From the IMG/VR virus record IMGVR_UViG_3300042691_005800, positions 1-38,857 of that record: a stretch of 38,857 nucleotides of DNA; one strand, 5' to 3'. The translations under genes were made by a program, and so were the position numbers. This stretch comes from a virus. Below, in pieces: positions 8,759-17,294 of this stretch (position 1 is its first letter; each line of letters begins with the position of its first letter). The notes under the pieces were generated by a model. The model searched no databases. It was not told the DNA's origin and saw only the letters and a list, made by a program, of their open reading frames with translations.

Positions 8759-10789
8759 ATGAGTGTTGGCATTGATAAACTTGTAGATGCATTTATGGGC
8801 AACCCAGCGCCTTTGGAAGCCAAAGTGGAAAAAAATCAGCAACGTCAAAAGCCCGGTGAGCTTCCCGAAGATTTTGAAGAAGCTTTGGCGCTTCAGCAAA
8901 TTAATGAGTTGCGGCAAGGTGCACAGAACCAGCAAGCTATGCAGGCGGGCGGTGCTCAACCTTCTATCGTTGAAAAACTAAAGCAGATGCTTGCGGCTCA
9001 GCAACGTGGACAATCCCAGCCCATGCCGGGCCAACCCCCTCAGTTCCAGCCACCACAAGGTCAACCCCAGATGGCGCAAGGTCCTCAAGGCGGTCCCCCA
9101 CCCATGCCACAAGGCCCGCAGGGTGGCCCTCCCCCCGCACCACAAGGGCAACCCGTAATGGCAGCTCGTGGTGGCAGTATTGATCAGCTCATGTCTAACC
9201 TTGGTCGCCACTACGCTGGCGGCGGGATTATTGCGTTTAACGGCGAAGATGAAAGTAAAGTTCCTACAGAAGAAGAACTTGAAGCTCAACGCAGAGCTGA
9301 TAAAGAAAAAATTGATGCGCTTGCTAGGGCGCTGGGAAAAACCGGTGGTGAGTACGCTGGTAAGAGTATGGCCGCCCTAGCGGATATTGCAAGTTTGATT
9401 CCTCGTGGTTTAGCTGGCGCAGTTGATACTGCAATGATTCGCCCTGCACGCGCATTGGGCGCAAATGTTGATTATTTAAAACCTGCATTAACCCCCGGCA
9501 ACCAAAGTTCGGACACCATGACTCCGTTCTATGATCGGTATATCCGCGCTAAAGAAGGATCGGCAGAACTTGCAGCAAGTGCTGAGCCTTCCAAAAAAGG
9601 ATCCCAACGGTACTCTGGTATGCCGAGCGGGAGTGGATATAACTTACCTGAAGGTTCACCCAACCCAACGATACAAAATACATATATAGATAAAAACGGT
9701 GTCCGTCAAGCCCGCCCACCGAATGTAAGCGACGAAGCATGGGCAAAGCATGTACACGAAAATGCCCGTCGCGGTGAACAAACACCTACTTCACGAGGAG
9801 CGGGTGACAGAACTGTTCCTCGCTACCCTAATCCAGTCCCAAGAAAAGAAATAACAGGAACTTCTCCTGATGATGTTAGACCTACGCAACCTCGTCCTAG
9901 CGCCGGTGGACCTAGCGTTGGTGGACCCGCCGCACCTGCGGCAGCAGCACTTGACCCCAACAGTTTGCGTGCCCTTATTGAAGCCAATATTCGCAAGGAA
10001 TTAGGTAAAGATGAAAGTGCTGAGTGGGCTAAAGGAGCTAAGCGCTACGAAGATTTCATGGGGATTGACAAGCTTTTGCAGCCCCGCGAAGCCCGTATTG
10101 CTGAGCGCCAAGAGATGATTAGAAGACTCCAAGGCGAACGCACCCCCGCATGGGTTGAAGCTTTGTCTGCTGCCGGTACTCCAATTCGCGGCGGAGTTGG
10201 TTCATTGATAAACATGATGGGCAATAAAGCTGAAGCTACTCGTAAAGGCTATTCCGCCGAGGATCTTAAGTTCTTTGATGAAATTGGCGCTATGCAAGAC
10301 GAAGTTGCCAAACTTAAACTTGAAGGCAAATACAAAGCTGCTAATGCGGGCGAAGCCGCGATTAAGGATGCTATTGCTAATAAACGTCAGTCAGAGTCCT
10401 CTGGTGCAAGCCTAGTTGCTACTGACGAGCGGGCTGAAGCCAGCAAACAGATTGCTCTTGATAATCGTTTAGCCCGCGCTCAGACTGCTGCTATGCAAGC
10501 GGAAGGTAAAAAATCAGAGCGTCAACAAAGACAACAAAACTGGTTAGCCGAGCAAGAGCGCAAATCGCAGGAAACATTAAACCGTAATCCAGAATATAAA
10601 GCGTTGATAGAACAACGCGCCATGCAAGAGCGTTTGTTAAATATATCAACTAATCCTAAGACACAGGAAAAAGCTCAGGCGGCAATTGACGCAATAAACG
10701 AAAAAATTGCTAAGATGCTGCCCGCAGCGGGGGGCGGAGCTGCTAATATACCTCCTCCACCAAAAGGTGCTGTTACAAGGGTTGGATAA
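8759..10789 (+). CDS. Gln/Pro-rich virion protein (676 aa), function unknown
   Basis: SD AAAGGAAATATC precedes ATG 8759. The first 80 residues are helical and Gln-rich. Residues about 83-132 are collagen-like, with repeated PQGGPPPMPQG units. GG tags follow (ARGGSIDQLMSNLG and YAGGGIIAF, residues about 135-160). A helical, Ala/Lys/Glu-rich second half includes a long predicted coiled coil (about 390-640). The gene ends TAATG-coupled to the 2094-residue protein. Its place between two large virion proteins and the shared tags suggest a part of the same internal or tail assembly. No enzymatic motif is visible and no family is recognised with certainty. Confidence 0.55.
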   Translation: MSVGIDKLVDAFMGNPAPLEAKVEKNQQRQKPGELPEDFEEALALQQINELRQGAQNQQAMQAGGAQPSIVEKLKQMLAAQQRGQSQPMPGQPPQFQPPQGQPQMAQGPQGGPPPMPQGPQGGPPPAPQGQPVMAARGGSIDQLMSNLGRHYAGGGIIAFNGEDESKVPTEEELEAQRRADKEKIDALARALGKTGGEYAGKSMAALADIASLIPRGLAGAVDTAMIRPARALGANVDYLKPALTPGNQSSDTMTPFYDRYIRAKEGSAELAASAEPSKKGSQRYSGMPSGSGYNLPEGSPNPTIQNTYIDKNGVRQARPPNVSDEAWAKHVHENARRGEQTPTSRGAGDRTVPRYPNPVPRKEITGTSPDDVRPTQPRPSAGGPSVGGPAAPAAAALDPNSLRALIEANIRKELGKDESAEWAKGAKRYEDFMGIDKLLQPREARIAERQEMIRRLQGERTPAWVEALSAAGTPIRGGVGSLINMMGNKAEATRKGYSAEDLKFFDEIGAMQDEVAKLKLEGKYKAANAGEAAIKDAIANKRQSESSGASLVATDERAEASKQIALDNRLARAQTAAMQAEGKKSERQQRQQNWLAEQERKSQETLNRNPEYKALIEQRAMQERLLNISTNPKTQEKAQAAIDAINEKIAKMLPAAGGGAANIPPPPKGAVTRVG

Positions 10790-13700
10790 TGGCTAAATTT
10801 GCTGTAAACGTTGAAGGCGCTAAATACGAAGTTGAAGCGCCGGATGAAAATACAGCGTGGCAGTGGGCATATACAACCCACATGCAGGGGCAAAGGCCTG
10901 CTCCTAAACCTGCCGCGCCTAAGATTCCAGAACGTACTTTTGGTGAAGCGTTTACCGATATTGGTGCGGCTGGTCTTGGCGGTATTGGCAGTCTTGTTCA
11001 GCTACCCGGCCAACTTTATGGTTTAGCCACAGGTGACTTTTCTAAGACAGGCGCATTGGGCGCTGGTCAAGACATTGAAGAATATGCAAAAGGCTTAAAG
11101 TCGCAGTCATTGTTGGCTCGTGAAAAAGCTCGCGCTGAAAAGGTAGCGCAGGCAGAAAAGCAAGGCCAGTTTGCTGCATTTAAAACCGCTTTGGGTGAGA
11201 CTGTTTCTGACCCAGCACTGCTGACATCATTCTTAGCTGAACAACTTCCACAGATTATCCCTGCCGCTATCACAGGCGGTGGCACAGCCGCGCTCACTTC
11301 TGGTAGTACTCTAGCCAAAGAGCTCGCCAAAGGCACGGCAAAAGAAGCCGCTGAAGCTGCCGCTAAGAAAGCCGCAGTCAAAGCTGGTACGACAGCCGCT
11401 GTTCAGACTGGCGCTGTCCAGCAGGGCGCAGATATTGGTGCTGGCTCGTATGATGAGATCTACGCAGAGTTGTCTAAGAGAATGCCCGCCGAACAAGCTG
11501 CGGCTGAAACTATCAATTTAGCACGAGCTGCTGGTGTATCAGGCTACGCACTGTCTGTTTTAGCTAATCGTTTCTTGCCCGGTGGCAGTGCGCTTGAGCG
11601 CGTGCTTGCTGGTGAAAAAACAGGCGCAGGTATCATACGTGGCGGCGTTGCAGGCGCACTTAAAGAATTGCCAAGCGAGAATGTGGAAGAAGTTGGTGGT
11701 CGCCTTGCGCAAAACATTGCAGCTCGCGCCGCTGGCCTTGATCGTGACTTAACTTCGGGCTTGGGTGAAACTGCGGCCATGGCATCAATTGGTGCTGCTG
11801 GCATGGGCGGAGTAACTGGCATCGTTGGGGGCCGTCAAACAGATCAACAAATACGTGATGAAGTTCTAAGACAAGAAGCACTCAAGCAGCGCGAAGAGGA
11901 ACAGCGGAAACAAGAAGAAGCTCAGGCACTTGCTGAGACTGCTGCTGAAACTGCTACAACTGAAGTTAAAAAAGAAGGCAAGCCTTCAATCGTTGGCACT
12001 GAGTTTGAAGAAGTTGCGCCCGGCACTATTGTAGAAACACCATCAGTAGACATAGCTGAAGTACAGCGCGATCCAAAGATCGTAGCGATGCAAGCCGAGT
12101 ACGATAAACGCGACGCTGAGATCAAAGAGATGGAGTCCCGTGGCACAACTCTTACAGATTCTGAGCGTGGGCTTCTTACAGGCAAACGCAATAAAAACGC
12201 AAAACTTAAAGCGAGTATTGACGATGCGTTATCCAAGGTCAGTCCGAAGGGAGCGGAAGATGTTACAGGAACTCTCGGTCAAGCAGCTGGAACGAGCACT
12301 ACGCTACCTCCACAACCAGCCGTCATCGTTCCCCCCGCCGCAGGAGCTGGAGAAGCTAAACGAGATGGAATGGTTTCTACTGGACCGGATGTTACAGGCA
12401 CTGCTGAAGGAAAAGGAACAGAGTCCACTACAGTAACTAAATCAACTGGCCCATCTGCCGAAGTCAAAAAGGAAATGGACGAAAAAGTCCAGCAAGTTTC
12501 TGAGTTGTATGATGAAGAACGTGAGTACGCCAAACTAGACGACGATGGCGCAAACCTTTACGATGCGCTTCAAAGCGGAAAACTTCCAGCTGGCATGGAG
12601 TTGGGCACGGCTCGTCTTGATGCTGTGCTTGAGCGCAACGAGCTAGAACTGCCTGACCTGCCTGATAACTTTGAAACACTGCCACCACAAGCTAAGGTTG
12701 AAGCAGTAAACGAAGCGCTTAACGATCTAAAACAGCAGATTGACGATAAGCGTGCCGTGCTTGTGCCATGGGAGAAACTTACAGATGACCAGCGTCAGGT
12801 CTATCTGGATAACGTCCGTAACAACACCGCTCAAGAGCATGCTAGTGCGCGTCGCGCTTTGGTTAAATACCGCAGACAACTGCGTGAGACGCAAGGTAAG
12901 CCCAAAGATCTTAAAGCTGATCCATCTGCCGGCATCTATGAGCGCAACCGTCAAGCATACAAATCTCGTGACAGATTAGAGTACCCCACATGGGAGCAGC
13001 TCAATGATGAGCAACGTGCGCTGTACAACAAAACTTTGTCTGACAAACAAAAAGACATAAAGAACGCCACCGCTGAAGATCACGATACGGCTTTTAAAGC
13101 AGTTGCAGATAAGCTTGTACAAGAAGGTTACATTCCCGCTCCCGGTAAGACCTATCTTGATGTACGTGAAGCGCAACTTAAAAAGTCTGAAGCTGAGTCT
13201 CAAGAGCGTGCGCAACGTGAAATTAAAGAAAAGCGCGAAGGCAAGAAAGCTAAACCTACGGGCGAAAAGAAAGTCCCCAATGCTTTGATTGATAAGATCA
13301 AAGAAGGTGATCTTGGAGCAGTGCTAAATTGGTTGTCTACTTCAATTCCTAATCCTAATAAAACAATCGCTATAAAGCTTCAGCGACTCGTTGCTTCACG
13401 TATTAAAAGTTTAGGACTAAAGACAAAGATCAAGTACGTTGACTCACTGCCTGATGGCGACATTGCGCAGTACAACCCAGAGTCTGACACTATCTTAGTG
13501 ACACCAGAAGGCGCAACAGCCACTACACTACTGCATGAGCTTGTTCATGCCGCAACAATAAAAATTCTTGATAGAGTATCTAATAACGACACCGCTAATC
13601 TGACGCCTGAGCAGATTGATGCGGCTAACCAGCTTGATGACATCATGGCACTTACGGCAAGTGATCTTGCTGAGTTGTTCCCCAATGCGTACAAAAACAT

Positions 13701-16700
13701 TTTTGAGTTTGTTAGTGAAGCGATTTCTAACCCAGAGTTTCAGGATGCGCTGAAAAAATATCCAGCCACAGGACTTGAGTACACACTTACCCCAGACCGC
13801 AGTGCGCTTTCTAGGTTTATAGAGAATGTTATTGAGATTCTTAATTTAAAGAATCTGTTTACAAAATCTGGCGCGTTTGGCAAAGCAAACCTTTTGTCTG
13901 AAGCCTTTACTGCGTTTGAAAGTATCATTGAAGTGCCAGAGGGTGGCATTGAACGCGCGCCGTTACCAGCTCCTAAAGCTGCCCCAACTACACAAAAAGC
14001 CAAGAACAAAGTTGATGTAACAACTGAAGAAGCAATCAAGCGTAATGAACTACCTGAAACAAGCGGTATCAATGCAGTGCGCAAGTTGTTCACAACACGC
14101 CAAGGCGGTATGAACTTGGTGACTAAATTCCAGAACGCTCGTTATGCAATCAAGAGCTGGGAAGATGGTTTGACCCGCGCCGGTAAGATTATTTATAGCG
14201 GCAGTAAACTGAACAACATCTATACACAGATTGCCTTAGCCGCTTCACGCGCTAAAGATTTGTATTTGACCAAAGTCAACACTCCGGCAAGTGATATGCA
14301 GAGCGCCATCGGTGCATATGCCAAGGCTTCGGGTCTGACTACCAAAGAAGCGACCGAGCGTTTACATGTATACCTGATGGGTCTGCACGAGGGTGAGCGT
14401 CGTGATGTGAAGTACATGATGAATGTACCGCTTAAGAACGACAAGATTCTGAAGATTGGCAATGAGGTCATGAGTCCAGCTGAGTTCCGTGAGCGCATCA
14501 TGGATGAAGTGTTGTCTGGCACATTGAACAAGACACAGATTGAGACTGCTCGCAATGCTCTTAATAATGTTGTGGCTAAGTATAAAGACCCAACTGGCTC
14601 AAGTCCAAACGGATACAAATCTGTTGACCGCAACAACGAAGAGTACAACGTCATCGGTGGCTACACACCTAAGTCCATTCAGAATTTTATTGATTCTTAT
14701 GAGAACGATCCTAATAAGAAGGAAGTGGACAAAGTCATTGCCGCCATGCGCAAACTGCAGGATGCCACAAAAGAGCTGAACAAAGAAGCTAACTACTGGT
14801 CAGCGCCCGTGCAAAGTATTGTGGACTTTTACGGTTGGAAAAACTACGTACCTTTTGCTGGTAAAGAAAAGTACACCAATGAAGCCGATGCGATGCTTGA
14901 CTTTAATAGCAACCGCCTAGGTCGTGAAATGCAAGAGGGTCAAAACTCTTTTGAAGGTCGTGAGACTGACTCCGATAACTCTATCGTCCAATCATTGACT
15001 GATGCAACGCGTGCCGCTATGCGTGCTGGCCGTAGAGACGTAACACTTGCTATCAAGAACGCCGTAGCCAAAGACAAAGACGGTAATCAACTACTTAAAG
15101 GTAGGATCGCTAAAACAATTCCATTTGCAGATCGCTACAAAGACCTGAACATTGGTGAAGAGAAAAAAGAAAACATCATCTTCCATTACAACAAAGATGG
15201 CAGTATTGATGTAATCGAGATCTATGACAAGGCGCAACGCAACGCTATCCGTCGTACCTATGAGCAGTCTCAGCCAATCATTGATATGCTGAACCACATC
15301 ACTAGCGGTGTGGGTCAAATGCACACTCGTTACAACATAGCGTTCGCGCCGGTTAACTTCTTCCGCGACGCTTTGACAAACGCCTACACAATCGGTGTTG
15401 AGATGGGGCCAAAAGCTGCCGCTCAATTCATCGGCGCTATTGCTACAGATGTAGCAAGTGGTGGTTTGTTCCGCGCCGCTAAAGTTGCCGCGCTGTATGA
15501 AGCTGGTAAGTTTGATCAAATTAAAGCGATGGCGAAGAAGAGTGACTATGTACGCGACATGCTTGAGTACATCGAGCAGGGCGGCAAAGTGTCGTACCTT
15601 GCTGGTCTCTCTTCCAAGGGTCAGTTTAAAGAGTTACAGAAGTCGCTGGACCGTACCGGCATTCTGAAGACCAAAGATCAGATCGACAAGTTTGTTGACA
15701 TCTACACCGACATGTTTGAATTGGCAAGCCGCACTGCGGCGTATCGTATTGCCAAATCTCAAGCACTGGCAGAAAATCTTTCCCCTGCCGATGCGCAAGT
15801 CAAAGCTGCTGGTTATGCTAAAGGTCTTGCCAACTTTGAACAGGTTGGTGAGTGGGGCCGTGCCGCTGGTGCGGCGTTCATGTTCTTCCGTCCAGCCGCT
15901 ACTGGCGCTGTCAGGGCTATTGAAACATTAGGCCCAATGCTACGCGATCCAGAAGATGCGTTGAAAGAACTGCCTGAGTACATTCAAAAAGACAAAGTGG
16001 CTCGCGCTGAGTTCTTGAAAAAGTACAACGAGCAAAAGAAGGCCGCTACTGCAATGACTTTGGGCTTGCTTGGCATGGGCAGTGCAATCTATTTGATGTC
16101 TATGGCATTGTCTGACGATGATGATTTAGGCCGCAACCGCACTGCTACTGACGACGCAAACCGCTGGTCACGTTACGCTCGCTTCCATATTCCCGGCATG
16201 GATACACCCATCCAGATCCCTTGGGGCTTTGGACTTGGCGCGTTTGCATCTGCTGGTGGACAAATCGCGGCGTTGGCTACAGGCAACTCATCCGTTAAGA
16301 CTGCGCTTAGCAACATTGTTGTCACAGGCTTGGATTCGTTCTTGCCGCTGCCGGTCTCGCGCATTAGTCCTATAGACAACTTCCCAGCATGGGCGATGGA
16401 CTCCGCTACACCTTCCGTTGCGCGTCCGTTCCTTGAGTGGGTTATGAACGTTGATGGTCTGGGTCGTGAGATTTATAACAACCGTCAGTCACGCTACGGC
16501 GATGCCTACACAGGTGGCGACAACATCCCTGAGTTGTACAAGTCAGCGGCCCGCACTCTTGCTGAAATCACAGACGGTAAAGTGGACTGGAGTCCTAACA
16601 CGATGTACTTCTTCGCCAATAACTATGGCGACGGATTGATGCGTTTGGCGCAGACTGGATACAACTACGGCTTACTTGCGGCTGGTGAGAAGGCATTTAA

Positions 16701-17073
16701 TCCTAAGACTGATACCGTGTTCTTTGATAGCTTCTTTGGCGCACCGTCAAACTTTGATGCGCGGCAGTTCTCAGAGGTTGAGAAGCAGATTTTGTCTAAG
16801 CAACAAAAGCTCAATATGTTCAAGGATTCAAACCCAGAAGCGTATGCCCGATACGTTGAGAAGAATCCCATGGACGAGTACATAGTCGAGCACTACAACA
16901 AAGTAATCAACCAAGACTTGAAGAAGTTGCGGGAAGAGGCAAACATTTACCGCCGCATGCCGGGCCTGACTCCCAAGGAACGTACTGAGGCGGTTAAGAA
17001 TACTGTTAAATTCCAAAACTTAGTTAAGCGTGGAATCATTGAAGACTTTGAAATGATGGGTGTTGAACCCTAA
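10789..17073 (+). CDS. Giant polyvalent/ejection protein with HELVH metallopeptidase domain
   Basis: A 2094-residue protein coupled to the previous gene by TAATG. The N-terminal 30 residues form a small domain with GAKYEVEAPDENTAW. Ala/Gly-rich helical sequence and coiled coil follow up to about residue 870. A zinc-peptidase motif His916-Glu917-Leu-Val-His920 lies in LLHELVHAAT, with Glu973 and Glu977 in EFVSEA as a likely third ligand (gluzincin type). Residues about 1500-1720 (from RYNIAFAPVNFFRD to FFRPAATGAVRA) resemble the LPD38-type domain of large polyvalent proteins. A hydrophobic helix sits at about 1756-1775. Such proteins are packaged in the virion and injected with DNA. The peptidase could trim other internal proteins or act on the cell wall or a host target. 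Confidence 0.75.
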   Translation: MAKFAVNVEGAKYEVEAPDENTAWQWAYTTHMQGQRPAPKPAAPKIPERTFGEAFTDIGAAGLGGIGSLVQLPGQLYGLATGDFSKTGALGAGQDIEEYAKGLKSQSLLAREKARAEKVAQAEKQGQFAAFKTALGETVSDPALLTSFLAEQLPQIIPAAITGGGTAALTSGSTLAKELAKGTAKEAAEAAAKKAAVKAGTTAAVQTGAVQQGADIGAGSYDEIYAELSKRMPAEQAAAETINLARAAGVSGYALSVLANRFLPGGSALERVLAGEKTGAGIIRGGVAGALKELPSENVEEVGGRLAQNIAARAAGLDRDLTSGLGETAAMASIGAAGMGGVTGIVGGRQTDQQIRDEVLRQEALKQREEEQRKQEEAQALAETAAETATTEVKKEGKPSIVGTEFEEVAPGTIVETPSVDIAEVQRDPKIVAMQAEYDKRDAEIKEMESRGTTLTDSERGLLTGKRNKNAKLKASIDDALSKVSPKGAEDVTGTLGQAAGTSTTLPPQPAVIVPPAAGAGEAKRDGMVSTGPDVTGTAEGKGTESTTVTKSTGPSAEVKKEMDEKVQQVSELYDEEREYAKLDDDGANLYDALQSGKLPAGMELGTARLDAVLERNELELPDLPDNFETLPPQAKVEAVNEALNDLKQQIDDKRAVLVPWEKLTDDQRQVYLDNVRNNTAQEHASARRALVKYRRQLRETQGKPKDLKADPSAGIYERNRQAYKSRDRLEYPTWEQLNDEQRALYNKTLSDKQKDIKNATAEDHDTAFKAVADKLVQEGYIPAPGKTYLDVREAQLKKSEAESQERAQREIKEKREGKKAKPTGEKKVPNALIDKIKEGDLGAVLNWLSTSIPNPNKTIAIKLQRLVASRIKSLGLKTKIKYVDSLPDGDIAQYNPESDTILVTPEGATATTLLHELVHAATIKILDRVSNNDTANLTPEQIDAANQLDDIMALTASDLAELFPNAYKNIFEFVSEAISNPEFQDALKKYPATGLEYTLTPDRSALSRFIENVIEILNLKNLFTKSGAFGKANLLSEAFTAFESIIEVPEGGIERAPLPAPKAAPTTQKAKNKVDVTTEEAIKRNELPETSGINAVRKLFTTRQGGMNLVTKFQNARYAIKSWEDGLTRAGKIIYSGSKLNNIYTQIALAASRAKDLYLTKVNTPASDMQSAIGAYAKASGLTTKEATERLHVYLMGLHEGERRDVKYMMNVPLKNDKILKIGNEVMSPAEFRERIMDEVLSGTLNKTQIETARNALNNVVAKYKDPTGSSPNGYKSVDRNNEEYNVIGGYTPKSIQNFIDSYENDPNKKEVDKVIAAMRKLQDATKELNKEANYWSAPVQSIVDFYGWKNYVPFAGKEKYTNEADAMLDFNSNRLGREMQEGQNSFEGRETDSDNSIVQSLTDATRAAMRAGRRDVTLAIKNAVAKDKDGNQLLKGRIAKTIPFADRYKDLNIGEEKKENIIFHYNKDGSIDVIEIYDKAQRNAIRRTYEQSQPIIDMLNHITSGVGQMHTRYNIAFAPVNFFRDALTNAYTIGVEMGPKAAAQFIGAIATDVASGGLFRAAKVAALYEAGKFDQIKAMAKKSDYVRDMLEYIEQGGKVSYLAGLSSKGQFKELQKSLDRTGILKTKDQIDKFVDIYTDMFELASRTAAYRIAKSQALAENLSPADAQVKAAGYAKGLANFEQVGEWGRAAGAAFMFFRPAATGAVRAIETLGPMLRDPEDALKELPEYIQKDKVARAEFLKKYNEQKKAATAMTLGLLGMGSAIYLMSMALSDDDDLGRNRTATDDANRWSRYARFHIPGMDTPIQIPWGFGLGAFASAGGQIAALATGNSSVKTALSNIVVTGLDSFLPLPVSRISPIDNFPAWAMDSATPSVARPFLEWVMNVDGLGREIYNNRQSRYGDAYTGGDNIPELYKSAARTLAEITDGKVDWSPNTMYFFANNYGDGLMRLAQTGYNYGLLAAGEKAFNPKTDTVFFDSFFGAPSNFDARQFSEVEKQILSKQQKLNMFKDSNPEAYARYVEKNPMDEYIVEHYNKVINQDLKKLREEANIYRRMPGLTPKERTEAVKNTVKFQNLVKRGIIEDFEMMGVEP

Positions 17074-17294
17074 CCCATGCGCCAAGAACGAACACCGAGG
17101 ACGCCGTTCTCGGTGCAAGTGAAAGTCTTCATCTTTATTCCAACTTTTTTAGACGTTGTGTCTATGATGTAGCCCATGTATGCGGGGCGCATAGTTGGGA
17201 TAAAGAAACTCTCCCCCACAAGCATGTACTCGTAGGGGAAAAGCCACTCGGGTTCGTCAAGCGGAGCCGCTTCACTCGGTAGTTTCTTGCTCAT
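17070..17294 (-). CDS. Small conserved phage protein with SFFIP motif (74 aa)
   Basis: The start codon lies inside the end of the primase gene (23-base overlap), preceded by a weak purine stretch AAGAGA. The stop overlaps the stop of the opposite-strand giant gene by 4 bases. The sequence has a GESFFIPT motif at about residues 27-34, then a basic segment, and an ending of the form ENGVxGVRxWR. From memory, this pattern recurs in many short phage proteins annotated as hypothetical; the beta-rich ending could bind nucleic acid. As the last gene of the leftward replication operon it is probably co-expressed with the primase. The function is not known. Confidence 0.65.
   Translation of the reverse strand: MSKKLPSEAAPLDEPEWLFPYEYMLVGESFFIPTMRPAYMGYIIDTTSKKVGIKMKTFTCTENGVLGVRSWRMG
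17093..17115. terminator. Hairpin at the convergent junction, possible bidirectional terminator
   Basis: CACCGAGGAC (17093-17102) pairs with GTTCTCGGTG (17106-17115) across a GCC loop, giving 10 pairs including one G-U. It lies 20 bases past the stop of the rightward late operon and within the last codons of the leftward operon, exactly where the two transcription units meet. On the leftward strand the hairpin is followed by TTCGTTCTT, a weak U-rich tail; on the rightward strand there is none. A terminating role is inferred from position and stem strength. Confidence 0.45.
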
